64,000 nt of DNA from Pseudofrankia coriaricola (GTDB taxonomy: Bacteria > Actinomycetota > Actinomycetes > Frankiales > Frankiaceae): the NCBI RefSeq assembly GCF_001854805.1, contig NZ_MBLO01000259.1:124001-188000 (forward strand), written 5' to 3'. Below are positions 54,785-62,849 of this stretch, piece after piece. Within the stretch, counting starts at the first letter, position 1. Each line of letters begins with the position of its first letter. The position numbers were made by a program, and so were the translations under genes. Under the pieces are notes generated by a model. It did no database searches. It worked only from the letters and a program-made list of their open reading frames with translations, and had not been told where the DNA came from.

Positions 54785-55229
54785 GCCCGCAGGTTACGAG
54801 TCGGGCTCGACGGCTGCACGCGCACCACGATGATCCTGTCGCAGGCTTCGCCGCATGCCCTGCTTGCAGGCGGTACGCCCGCCCCTGCGGACGATCACGA
54901 AATTCCTGATGCTTCACAACCCTGCCGAGCTGTCACCGAGATCGATCTCGGGAAGGCCGACGACGCTCCGCTTGCTTACGCTCAACCAAACTGGTAACAC
55001 CGCCGCAAATGAGTTCTGCCTACTGAGGCGACGCGTCCAAAAGTTTAGTCGATCAATCATCCCGACGCGCGCTCATCGGCAGAGGAGGGTGTTCGTGGAG
55101 GGTGCCGTTGGCCCTGGTCCGTCTTGTTCGACGTCTCGTGCGTCGGCTACGACCTGGCCGGGCAAGGCGCTGATCCTGGCGGCCGACTCCCGCGCTTCCG
55201 CGGCTCGTCGGAGCCGTGAGTCCGTGCCG
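54785..55229. other. Intergenic region, no recognised gene
   Basis: 445 bp. Frames are short and lack motifs; the middle (about 54985-55070) is more AT-rich than average. It is followed by a broken microprotein and transposase fragments. Confidence 0.4.
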
Positions 55230-55411
55230 TCACCCCGGATCCCGGCTTTCTACTTCCTGGCAGTGTCCGCACAGGCATTCGCCGTACTTGGCGTACTCGT
55301 CGCTGTGAGGAGGGTAGGGCCCCTCCGCCCACAGCTTGCGCAAGGTCTCGTCCGCCCGCGCATTTGTTCGATGAGCTCGAGCTCCTCGGGGGTGTGCTTG
55401 TACGCTTCCAT
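55230..55411 (-). pseudogene. Frameshifted cysteine-containing microprotein
   Basis: The ATG at 55411 reads MEAYKHTPEELELIEQMRG; the continuation ADETLRKLWAEGPYPPHSDE and then YGECLCGHCQEVE is in a different frame. A single-base indel in the GC-run at about 55352-55361 would join them into a protein of about 61 residues. The CLCGHC motif could bind metal. It may be a true pseudogene or a sequencing error. I do not recognise the family. Confidence 0.5.
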
Positions 55412-55466
55412 GCACTCATTGTGACAACAACTCGTCGTTTGCGTCATGTGGTCTGGTTGTCCCGCG

Positions 55467-55640
55467 ATACGACCACGGACGTCGGGCGGTTCTGGCGGCC
55501 AAGTTCAAGGTGATCTTCCCGCATCTCGACGAGCGGCAGCGGCAGCCGTTGACGGCGGCGGAGGCGCGGTCGATCGGCCACGGCGGGATCAGGCTGGTCG
55601 CCCAGGCCGGGACCCGCAGCACGGCCCGGACGCCCGACCG
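55467..55640 (+). pseudogene. ISAzo13-family transposase, N-terminal fragment
   Basis: Encodes AVLAAKFKVIFPHLDERQRQ, then PLTAAEARSIGHGGIRLVAQ, the N-terminal signature of ISAzo13 transposases (hLDERqrR...aEA...GhGGi). After about 55610 the frame is lost and no DDE domain follows. Confidence 0.7.
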
Positions 55641-55809
55641 GTCGCGGCGATCAGCGCGGTCGCCGAGCGCGTCCGGACCGGGACTTGGCCCTGGTGGGGT
55701 CGAGCCCCGTTTCCCGGTCGGGCAGCAGGTCGATCGGCCGACGGCGGTCCAGATCGATCAGGACCGTGCCGTAGACATGTCCAGCCACCCGCGGACTTTC
55801 CAGCTGGTG

Positions 55810-56070
55810 TGGGTGGCCAGGTGTCGGTGACGACCCGGATCGGGCCGCGGGGATTGGCTCGGGCCAGCTGGGTCAGCAGCCCGATCCAGCCGTCGCTGTT
55901 GTGCGCCGGGGCGCAGCAGATGACCTCGGTGCCGTCACGGATGTGCGGGCCGCCGAAGACCCAGATCTTCTCGCTGCCGCGGGAGTACTCCAGGGGTGCC
56001 TTGATGCGGTGGCCGTCGGGTGACCAGTCCGGTGCTGGCGGAAAGGTGCGCGGGATCACCGGGCCGAGTT
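55810..56070 (-). pseudogene. IS630-like transposase fragment
   Basis: The minus strand reads GPVIPRTFPPAPDWSPDGHR, then PLEYSRGSEKIWVFGGPHIRDG and AHNSDGWIGLLTQLARANPR, ending IRVVTDTW, the middle of an IS630/DDE_3 transposase catalytic domain. Both ends are missing; its 5' part is replaced by the cupin gene, with which it overlaps by a few bases. The ISAzo13 scrap lies beyond its 3' side on the opposite strand. Confidence 0.7.
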
Positions 56071-56469
56071 CGTCGGCGCGACGGGCTTGAACGTGGTGCC
56101 CGAGCCGTAGGTGATGTGGAGGAGCTCGGCTTGATCGTCGACCTTTGCTGTATGCCAGGTTCCGCGTGGCACGACAACCGTCTGTCCGGGGGTCAGCTCG
56201 AGGGTCCGAGCTCCGCTCGGCGTCTCGAGGACAAAGGAGCACGCGCCGGTCCGACAGTGGACGACCTCGTCACCCTTGGGATGCATCTCCCAGTTCTGCC
56301 ACGACTCAGTAAGCACGTAGGACGAGACAAGCCATCCGCCGTCCGCCGGAGAGAGCGCGGCATCGTTGGACGCCATGCGCCGCCAGAACGCTTCACCGCC
56401 TTCGAACCTCGTCGCCGTGTCTCCGGCGACGACGACGTAGGTGGTAGTGAGATCGAACAGGTCAGTCAT
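56056..56469 (-). CDS. Cupin-domain protein
   Basis: A 137-residue single cupin. Motif 1 is MHPKGDEVVHCRTGACSFVLE and motif 2 is GQTVVVPRGTWHTAKV, with His in each as potential metal ligands. The N-terminal region includes EGGEAFWRRMASNDAAL. It overlaps the upstream ArsR-NTF2 gene by 8 nt, so the two are co-translated. A small-molecule binding or oxygenase role is possible; the ligand is unknown. Confidence 0.85.
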   Translation of the reverse strand: MTDLFDLTTTYVVVAGDTATRFEGGEAFWRRMASNDAALSPADGGWLVSSYVLTESWQNWEMHPKGDEVVHCRTGACSFVLETPSGARTLELTPGQTVVVPRGTWHTAKVDDQAELLHITYGSGTTFKPVAPTNSAR

Positions 56470-57172
56470 CGGTAATGCCTTTCTGGTCGGGAGGAGCTGC
56501 TGGTGTCCATTGGAGGTGGGCGAGTTGCCAGGGGTCGCGTTCTTCCATCACCGCGGTGATGAAGGTGTGACGAGGGTGATCGTCGACCGCGGTCCCGACC
56601 TCGGCGTGGAGCGTGATCACCGTGGTGGCGGTCCCTAGGAGCTGCACGGTCGGTTCGGCCAGGAGCTGGTGTCGCTGGTAAGGGGGGTGGCTGCTCACGG
56701 ACTGGATGCACCCGCGCTTGTCGATCGGCTCGGCGAGGCCCGGGAAGATCAGGACGGCCTCCTCGCTGAGGTGCCGTTCGAAGAACGACACGTCGCTGTC
56801 GGTGAGTGCGTCGAGGAACCCTCCGATTCGACCGACGAGCTCACGGGTGCGGGGGTGCGACACCGCGGCCGTCAGCTCCGCGCTCCATGTCGTGGAGCGA
56901 ATCCAGTCGGCCAAATGCTCCAGCGCGGCCGGCCGGAGGCGGTAGGCGCGCCCGCGGCCGTCATCGGCCACATCCAGGCGCTCGACAACGTCCCCGTCGC
57001 GTAGGAGCTGAAGATGCCGGCTCACCGCCGCTGCCGACATCGACGCCGCTGCGGCGAGCTCGGAGGTCCGCAACGGTCCGGCAGTCAGGGCGTCGAGGAG
57101 TCGGACCCGGGTCGGATCCGCCAGTAGGCGAGCAGCTGCGGCTGTATCGAGCACGAAACCGACCTTACTCAC
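56462..57172 (-). CDS. ArsR winged-helix / NTF2-like fusion regulator
   Basis: A 236-residue protein. Residues 10-90 are an ArsR-type winged helix (ARLLADPTRVRLLDALTAGP, then AASMSAAAVSRHLQLLRDGD). Residues about 120-225 resemble the NTF2/SnoaL fold (LTDSDVSFFERHLSEEAVLIFPG ... HTFITAVMEERDPWQLAHLQW in order). The second domain could bind the effector. The GTG at 57172 overlaps a near-perfect palindrome; the GTG at 57154 would leave the palindrome fully upstream and may be the true start. The cupin gene is the downstream partner. Confidence 0.8.
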   Translation of the reverse strand: MSKVGFVLDTAAAARLLADPTRVRLLDALTAGPLRTSELAAAASMSAAAVSRHLQLLRDGDVVERLDVADDGRGRAYRLRPAALEHLADWIRSTTWSAELTAAVSHPRTRELVGRIGGFLDALTDSDVSFFERHLSEEAVLIFPGLAEPIDKRGCIQSVSSHPPYQRHQLLAEPTVQLLGTATTVITLHAEVGTAVDDHPRHTFITAVMEERDPWQLAHLQWTPAAPPDQKGITDD

Positions 57173-57186
57173 TCATTAGTGAGTAA
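57165..57186. promoter_or_regulatory. Operator-like palindrome for the ArsR-NTF2 regulator
   Basis: TTACTCACT-catt-AGTGAGTAA, 9-bp perfect arms. A further half-site TGAGTAATC follows at 57199-57207, repeating 57180-57188. AT-rich and located at the regulator's start, as expected for autoregulation. Confidence 0.75.
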
Positions 57187-57207
57187 TCAAGCAGATCATG
57201 AGTAATC

Positions 57208-57572
57208 GAGGTCGCGGACTCGGCCTTGGGCAGTCGCCAACGGGGATGTGAGGGCCTGCATCCGGCATGGATCCAGCATTGACGGTGGGGCGTTCCCTGC
57301 CTGTCTGGCACGAAGCGCGACTGGGAGGCTCGGTGGGCCGCTGGCCGGTCGGGTACGCGAGTGCGGCCGGCCCGACTGCGCGCTGCTGTTCGTCGATGAG
57401 AGCCGTGCGGGAGTACGTCGGTGGTGCTCGATGGACGACTGCGGTGCCCGGTCGAAGATGACGGCGTACCGGGCCCGCAGAGCCACAGGTACCGGCGATG
57501 GGGTGTGAACCGCGTCGCACAGTCCCCCGTGCCGCTCGCCCGAGGCCGCCTCCCACCCACCCGACCGACCGA
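57208..57572. other. Intergenic region, no recognised gene
   Basis: About 365 bp upstream of the composite VOC-Ndh pseudogene. No frame shows a family motif on either strand. Confidence 0.4.
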
Positions 57573-57692
57573 CCTGGGAGCCATTCGTACGTATCGCCCG
57601 AGCCGTCCACCTCGTGCTCACCGTCGCCGACATCGACCGGACCGTCGGCTAATACTCCCGCGTCCTGGGAATGCGGCCAGTTACTCTCGGCG
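57573..57692 (+). pseudogene. VOC-family N-terminal fragment with in-frame stop
   Basis: Reads AVHLVLTVADIDRTVG, a TAA stop (57650-57652), then YSRVLGMRPVT, the standard opening of a glyoxalase-type VOC protein in which the codon after VG should encode a residue before YSRVLGM. It continues without frame change into the Ndh-like fragment, so two gene remnants have been fused by deletion. Confidence 0.7.
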
Positions 57693-58095
57693 ACGCGGCG
57701 GCGGTACACGACGTGACCAGGGACGGGGCACCCGCCGGGCAGACCGCGCAGCACGCCGTCCGTCAGGGGGCCGCCGCCGGGCGCAACGTCGCCGCCTCGG
57801 TCGGCTACGGCACGGCGCGGCCGTACCGCCACCGTGACCTCGGGTTCGTCGTCGACCTCGGTGGCGCCGACGCGGTCGCCAACCCGCTCGGGATCCGGAT
57901 TTCGGGCGTCCCGGCCGCCGCGGTCACCGTGCCTATCACCTGCTCGCCCTCGGCGCGGGCACCAACCGGGCACACGTGGCGGCCGACTGGCTGCTGGCCA
58001 CGGCGGTTCCCGAACAGGTGGTCCAGCTCGGGTTTCTGCCCCCGCCCAAGGTGACGATCACCGAGATCGAGGACAGCTACCTCTACCCCGGGTGA
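57681..58095 (+). pseudogene. NADH-dehydrogenase-like flavoprotein, C-terminal fragment
   Basis: GDAAAVHDVTRDGAPAGQTAQHAVRQG, read in order, is the FAD-binding GD motif and following helix of type II NADH dehydrogenases/pyridine nucleotide oxidoreductases; HRDLGFVVDLGGADAVANPLG follows. A frameshift at about 57930 moves the rest (AYHLLALGAGTNRAHVAADW to EIEDSYLYPG) to another frame, ending at 58095. The N-terminal nucleotide-binding halves are missing. Confidence 0.75.
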
Positions 58096-58230
58096 GGCAA
58101 CCTGCTGTGCCTGGACGGCCTCAGCGCGGGGGGGCGCCAGGGCCAAGGTCGATACCGCCGCCGACATGCGGTACTGGGCCAGATCGCCTAATCCGCGACT
58201 CGGTGGGCGAGCGCGGGGGACGATCGGGTC

Positions 58231-59067
58231 ATGGTCCGAATCGCGGCAGTTGGAGATCTCCACGTCACCACCGGCTCCGCGGCCCGGCTTCGGCCTCTGT
58301 ACGAGCGCGCGGCCGACGTGGCCGACATCCTCCTTCTAGCCGGGGATCTGACCGAGGACGGCAGTATCGATTCCGCCGCGGAGGCCCGCGACCTGTTCGG
58401 TGGGCTGGACCTGCCGGTGATCGCCGTTCTCGGGAACCATGATTACAACCGCGGCGAAGAGGCGGCGTTCGCAGAGATGCTGACCGGCGCCGGCGTGACC
58501 GTGCTGGAGGGGGCGTCAACGGTCGTCGACACCGCTGGAGGACAGGTCGGGATCGCCGGCGTGAAGGGATTCGCTGGAGGTTTCACCGGCCGCGCGGCCA
58601 CCGCGCACGGTGAGCAGGAAATGAAGGCGTTCGCCCGGCATGCCGCGACGACCGCGCAGGCCTTGCGAGGCGCGCTGGAGCAGCTCGACGTTGACGTGCG
58701 GGTGGCGCTCACGCACTATGCGCCGACCCGGGACACCCTCGTAGGCGAGCCGTTGGAGCTGTACCCGTTCCTGGGCAGCCACCTCCTCGGCGCGGCGATC
58801 GACGGGGAACCCCCGCCCGGCGCGACGACCAGGACAGACGACGTTCATGGGACCGGGACGTCTGACCACCGGATAGGCGACGAACACCCCCGCGACCTGG
58901 TCCCAGGCGCCCGGCGCCAGGTCACGCTGGCCCTGCACGGCCACGCGCACTACGGGACCGAGGTCGGCGTGACGCCCGCCGGCACCGCGGTACGCAACGT
59001 TGCCGCGCCGGTCATCGGCGCCCCGTTCGCCGTCTACCAGCTTCCGGAGGCGGTCCGCATCGGGTGA
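58231..59067 (+). CDS. Calcineurin-like metallophosphoesterase
   Basis: A 278-residue phosphoesterase with the full metal-site set: GDLHVT (about 8-13), LAGDLTEDG, VLGNHDYN, LTHYAP and LHGHAHYG near the C-terminus. It cleaves phosphoesters such as cyclic nucleotides or other phosphodiesters with two metal ions; the substrate is not predictable. It starts at an ATG following a degenerate region and appears monocistronic. Confidence 0.9.
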   Translation: MVRIAAVGDLHVTTGSAARLRPLYERAADVADILLLAGDLTEDGSIDSAAEARDLFGGLDLPVIAVLGNHDYNRGEEAAFAEMLTGAGVTVLEGASTVVDTAGGQVGIAGVKGFAGGFTGRAATAHGEQEMKAFARHAATTAQALRGALEQLDVDVRVALTHYAPTRDTLVGEPLELYPFLGSHLLGAAIDGEPPPGATTRTDDVHGTGTSDHRIGDEHPRDLVPGARRQVTLALHGHAHYGTEVGVTPAGTAVRNVAAPVIGAPFAVYQLPEAVRIG

Positions 59068-59156
59068 TGCGCGACGCCCCGAGCGGGCCGGCCGAAACCG
59101 CCGCCGTCGCGAACGTGGTCCGGCCCGGATCCGGACCGGACCCGGACGCCTGCTCG

Positions 59157-59825
59157 CTACAGGTGGGCCCCGCCGCCGTCACCGACGAAATCGAACAGCC
59201 GGATGTCGAGCCGGTACGGCAACGTCGGTCCGACCAGCCGGTGGGTTCCCACACCGATCAGGAAGCCGTCCTCGACGTCGAACCCCACCTCCTCGAACCC
59301 GGTCGCGGCGAACCAGGAGCGCACGGTGGGAGTGAGATCAGGTGAACGGCGATGACGTGTCCAGATCACGGTCGCGGCCGGCCGGCACAGCCGGGGCAGC
59401 TGCTCGACGGTGTGCCGCACGTCGGCGTCGCTGACATTGCCGAACACTCCGCAGACCAGGGCGATGTGCGCCGGCGCAATGCCCTCGTACGCACCAAGGT
59501 CCGATGCGTCCCCGACCACGACCCGTACACCATCCAGGCCGGCGGACCTCGCCGCCCGCTCCGCGTCGGTGGCAAGATCGGGGTCGAGCTCGACGAGCCT
59601 GGCCCGGACGTCGTCACGACGCTCATGGTCGACCAGTGCGCCCAGGATGTCGCGGCCCTGGCCCGCGCACATGCTCAGCACCCGGATCTGCCCCGGTGGC
59701 TGGTCGTCCAGGGCCTGCCGGATGCGCCGCTGGACGATGGCGAGGCGACGGCTCAGCGACGACCCCGTGACGTCGTACCGCCGGTGCCAGTCGACCCAAT
59801 GACGCTCCGAAGCGGGACGATTCAC
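59157..59825 (-). CDS. Class I SAM-dependent methyltransferase
   Basis: A 222-residue protein with RVLSMCAGQGRD as motif I (about 48-59), VELDPDLATDAERAA, then VVVGDASDLGAYEG and LVCGVFGNVSDADV, typical of a small-molecule methyltransferase. HWVDWHRRYD near the N-terminus is frequent in this actinobacterial subgroup. Monocistronic, convergent with the phosphoesterase gene. Confidence 0.85.
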   Translation of the reverse strand: MNRPASERHWVDWHRRYDVTGSSLSRRLAIVQRRIRQALDDQPPGQIRVLSMCAGQGRDILGALVDHERRDDVRARLVELDPDLATDAERAARSAGLDGVRVVVGDASDLGAYEGIAPAHIALVCGVFGNVSDADVRHTVEQLPRLCRPAATVIWTRHRRSPDLTPTVRSWFAATGFEEVGFDVEDGFLIGVGTHRLVGPTLPYRLDIRLFDFVGDGGGAHL

Positions 59826-59944
59826 AAGCTCCCACCGTAGCCAGGAAAGGGATCGCGCGGCTCTGGAACAGGGATCGCGCGGCTCTGGAATCCGGAGATC
59901 GCCGAGTCCGGGGATGGCCGGACAGCCGGAGGCGCGTCCAGGCG

Positions 59945-60808
59945 CTATGACGCCACTGGAGCCGTCTTGCGCAGGCCGAGCATGCGGGTCAGAAGGCGGT
60001 CCTTGGTCCGAGTCGGAAGGCGGGACAGCATCGCCGCGGCGCGGGCATCGGCATTGGCGAGGTAGTAGGCCTTCGGCTTCGAGGCCTCGATCGCGCGCAG
60101 AACGGTGTCGGCGACGGTCTGGGGCTTCGAGGTCCTCATCGCCGCCTGCGCGCCGGCGACGGCTTCGAGCTGACGGCTGTACAGGGCGACCTTGCCCGGG
60201 TCCGCGTCGCGCAGCGCGGCCTGCGCGGCGGCGTCGGCCTTGGTGAAGATCGGGGTCTCGATAGCTCCGGGGACGACGGTCACGACGTGAATGCCCCAGG
60301 GCGCCAGTTCGACGCGGGCGGCGTCGGAGAACGAGTCGAGTGCCGCCTTGCTCGCCGAGATCGGTCCGGCGAAGGGGATCGCGACGCTCGCGCTCGGGGC
60401 GCTGATGTTCACCAGGCGGCCGCGGCCCGCTCGCAGCAACGGAAGAAACGCCTGCGCGACCTCGACCGCGCCGAAGACGTTGACGGCGAACTGGCGTTCC
60501 AGTTCGGCGGCGGCGACCAGCTCGACCGGGCCGTGGACAATCACTCCGGCGTTGTTCACCACCGCTCGCAGACCCCTGTCCCGCCGCGCGGCGGTGACCT
60601 GCTCGGCCGCGGCGCGAACGCTGCCTCGGTCGGTGACGTCCAAGCCCACGATGTCGACGTTCGGAAGGCCCTTCAGGTGCTCACCACCGCCGCGCACGGC
60701 CGCGTAGACGTGGAGACCACGCCTGGCGAGCGTCTCGGTGATGGCCGTACCGATGCCGCCGGCGGCGCCGGTGACGAGGACCGCTGGGCGATCTGTTGGC
60801 TGCGACAC
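59945..60808 (-). CDS. SDR-family protein with Ile in place of catalytic Tyr
   Basis: A 287-residue classical short-chain dehydrogenase. It has VTGAAGGIGTAI for the cofactor loop, LDVTD, NNAGV, and the active-site region NISAPSAS with Lys154 in ISASKAAL. The position of the catalytic Tyr (YxxxK) is Ile150, coded ATC. Normal redox chemistry through Tyr is therefore not expected unless another residue substitutes. The GTG at 60808 has GAGG 6 nt upstream. The PadR regulator gene is divergent and starts about 100 bp away, a frequent pairing. Confidence 0.88.
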   Translation of the reverse strand: MSQPTDRPAVLVTGAAGGIGTAITETLARRGLHVYAAVRGGGEHLKGLPNVDIVGLDVTDRGSVRAAAEQVTAARRDRGLRAVVNNAGVIVHGPVELVAAAELERQFAVNVFGAVEVAQAFLPLLRAGRGRLVNISAPSASVAIPFAGPISASKAALDSFSDAARVELAPWGIHVVTVVPGAIETPIFTKADAAAQAALRDADPGKVALYSRQLEAVAGAQAAMRTSKPQTVADTVLRAIEASKPKAYYLANADARAAAMLSRLPTRTKDRLLTRMLGLRKTAPVAS

Positions 60809-60913
60809 GGAAGCCTCACATGAATGAAGTGACATGTTGGTTGAGACAGGTGCGAGCATCCACGTGGTGCTGCCGACGTGTCAAGGTGTACATGTGTCTA
60901 CCGACGGGAGCGG

Positions 60914-61465
60914 GTGAGGGTGTCCCTACGACATGGGCTGCTTGGGTTGCTGGCCGAGGGACCGGCCAGCGGCTACGACCTCACCCGCCGGTTTCAGGAG
61001 ACCCTCGGGCCGATCTGGCCCGCTCAGCATCCTCAGATCTATGCCGAGCTCGGCCGTCTGGCCGATGCGGGCCTGATCGAGGTGGAGAGCCGAGGACCGA
61101 GGGGGCGAAAGGCGTACGGCATCACCGGCGCCGGTCTCGACGAGGTCCGCCGCTGGCTCACCGAAGGCGAGGTCGACCACACCTTGCGCATTGAGCCCCT
61201 GCTACGTTCCGTGTTCTTCTGGCTGATGGCGCCCGACGACCTCGACGCCCATCTCGAACGGGAAGGCCGCTACTTCGCCGAGCAGGCGAACCTCTACCGC
61301 GAGCACACCACCGCCAAGGATCGCGGCGACTACGGTGACAGCCCGCAGACCCGGTCGATCCGCATCGCGGCCGAAGCCGGCGTCCGGCTCTTCCAGGCCC
61401 TGGCCGACTGGGCCGAGTGGGCCCGCGCCATGCCGCCGGTCAGCGACCCCGACCGCACAAGCTGA
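60914..61465 (+). CDS. PadR-family regulator
   Basis: About 183 residues. The N-terminal winged helix reads LRHGLLGLLAEGPASGYDLTRRF, then PQIYAELGRLADAGLIEV and GRKAYGITGAGLDEVRRWL, the PadR pattern, followed by a C-terminal helical dimerisation domain of about 90 residues. It probably represses the divergent SDR gene and itself. The GTG at 60914 (GGGAG about 5 nt upstream) or 60920 may start it; the open frame before is not family-like. Confidence 0.88.
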   Translation: MRVSLRHGLLGLLAEGPASGYDLTRRFQETLGPIWPAQHPQIYAELGRLADAGLIEVESRGPRGRKAYGITGAGLDEVRRWLTEGEVDHTLRIEPLLRSVFFWLMAPDDLDAHLEREGRYFAEQANLYREHTTAKDRGDYGDSPQTRSIRIAAEAGVRLFQALADWAEWARAMPPVSDPDRTS

Positions 61466-61516
61466 CCGCGTCGCCTGGCAGCTGGCAGCTGGTTCCCCCG
61501 GCGGGCCCGCTCCGCG

Positions 61517-62326
61517 GTGACGGAGTCGTCCTCGACGGTCCGCCTGCCCCAGTTGACAATCGGCGTCGAAAATGACCAACCGATCATCTTCGGATGGTCC
61601 GCCTACGGGCCCGTTTCCGCGCTCTTTCACGGACGGCTGGCGATCATGGCCTGTGGGGGCGAGCCGGGGCGGCGGATCGACGGGCCCGTTTCTGGTAGTA
61701 CCTACCTTGTGGATAAGGGGCTGCGGCGGGCGGCGTTGGCCGCGAAGGGGTTCATGCCGGAGGACGAGGGTGACGCGCTCTATGCCGCGGCGAGAACGGT
61801 GCCGGCGGGTGGGCTGATCCTCGAGGTCGGCTCCTACTGCGGGAAGTCGACGATCTACCTTGCGGCGGCCGCTCGGGAGGCGGGGGCCCAGGTCGTGACG
61901 GTCGACCACCACCGCGGCTCGGACGAGAACCAGGCCGGCTGGGAGCACCACGACCCGACGGTGGTCGACCCGCGCACCGGCCGGATGGACACGCTGCCCT
62001 TCCTGCGCCGCAACCTCGAGGACGCGGGCGTGGAGGACGTCGTCACCCTCGTCATCGGACGCACGGAGCAGGTCGGCGGCTGGTGGACGACACCCGTCTC
62101 CCTGCTGTTCATCGACGGCGGGCACGCCGAGTACCAGGCCCAGGCGGACTACGAGGCGTGGGCGCACCACGTCGCGCCGGGCGGCACGCTGCTCATCCAC
62201 GACGTGTTCCCCGACCCCGCGGACGGCGGCCAGGCCCCGTACCACATCTTCTTGCGAGCGCTGGACGACGGTTTCAAGGAGCGCTCCCGCACCGGCTCCC
62301 TGCGCGTCCTCGATCGCGTCCCCTAG
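61517..62326 (+). CDS. Class I methyltransferase (Methyltransf_24 type)
   Basis: A 269-residue protein whose core from about residue 65 is a SAM methyltransferase: ILEVGSYCGKSTIYLAAAAR (motif I), VVTVDHHRG, then LLFIDGGHAEYQAQADYEAW (motif IV with metal-like Asp/His) and GGTLLIHDVFPD. The first 60 residues are variable, and the GTG at about 61712 could be the true start; GTG at 61517 is the longest option. The reversed prenyltransferase-like gene lies beyond a 520-bp repeat-rich gap. Confidence 0.82.
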   Translation: MTESSSTVRLPQLTIGVENDQPIIFGWSAYGPVSALFHGRLAIMACGGEPGRRIDGPVSGSTYLVDKGLRRAALAAKGFMPEDEGDALYAAARTVPAGGLILEVGSYCGKSTIYLAAAAREAGAQVVTVDHHRGSDENQAGWEHHDPTVVDPRTGRMDTLPFLRRNLEDAGVEDVVTLVIGRTEQVGGWWTTPVSLLFIDGGHAEYQAQADYEAWAHHVAPGGTLLIHDVFPDPADGGQAPYHIFLRALDDGFKERSRTGSLRVLDRVP

Positions 62327-62369
62327 CGAGCCACCCGCCCGCCAATCCCCGACTGGCCCGGCTACCTGC

Positions 62370-62397
62370 TTTATTGCCAGTTAACTTCCATTAACTG
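62370..62397. promoter_or_regulatory. AT-rich dyad related to the one at 26478
   Basis: CAGTTAA-cttcca-TTAACTG is a perfect 7-bp dyad. The surrounding TTTATTGCCAGTTAAC matches TTTATCGCCACTTAAC (26477-26492) at 14 of 16 positions. Confidence 0.45.
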
Positions 62398-62623
62398 CCA
62401 CTGAACGGATACCCAAAGTAACGAGCCCATCTGGGCCGCCAGCGACCTCGCCATACCCAGCGACAGGGAACCGGCAACGCCACCACGGCCCAGTGGCAAC
62501 AAATCAGCGCTGCGCCAACGCGGCCGCCCCATGGGTTTTGAGCCAGACGGGCCCGTGTCATACGCCTACGGGCCCGGATGTCCAGCCGCGATGGCCCGCG
62601 ACACCGTCCCAGCGACCAGTAAA

Positions 62624-62685
62624 CGGATCTCAGCCACACGTGGCGACAGCGCATCGGATCTCAGCCACACGTGGCGACAGCGCAT
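62624..62685. repeat. Two perfect 31-bp tandem units
   Basis: 62624-62654 and 62655-62685, each starting CGGATCTCAGCCACACGTGG. The start of a third unit (CGG) follows. They adjoin copy 4 of the dispersed repeat. Confidence 0.9.
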
Positions 62686-62694
62686 CGGCGCAAT

Positions 62695-62830
62695 GCCCGG
62701 GGTCCCTGCCGGATCGGCGAAGCCGATCTGGGAGGTCTGCCAGCCACGTCGTCAGCCCAGTCCAAGCCCTACCACCGCCATATGCCTGGGCCCGGAACCA
62801 CGCGGGGAGGGCGCCCAGCGCCCGACACGG
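62695..62830. repeat. Dispersed palindromic repeat, copy 4
   Basis: GGTCCCTGCCGGATC, GAAGCC and GATCTGGGAGGTC, then on the opposite strand the shared GTGGTTCCGGGC, GCATATGGCGGTGG and GACGTGGCT phrases. Inverted relative to copies 2 and 3. Confidence 0.8.
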
Positions 62831-62849
62831 GGCGAGCGCGTCCAGCGCC

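Noticed and set aside
55073-55230. Small RNA or attenuator near the thioredoxin-like gene
   Set aside because: No stable hairpin or promoter could be seen on inspection.
62624-62685. CRISPR-like repeat
   Set aside because: Two adjacent identical 31-bp units without spacers.
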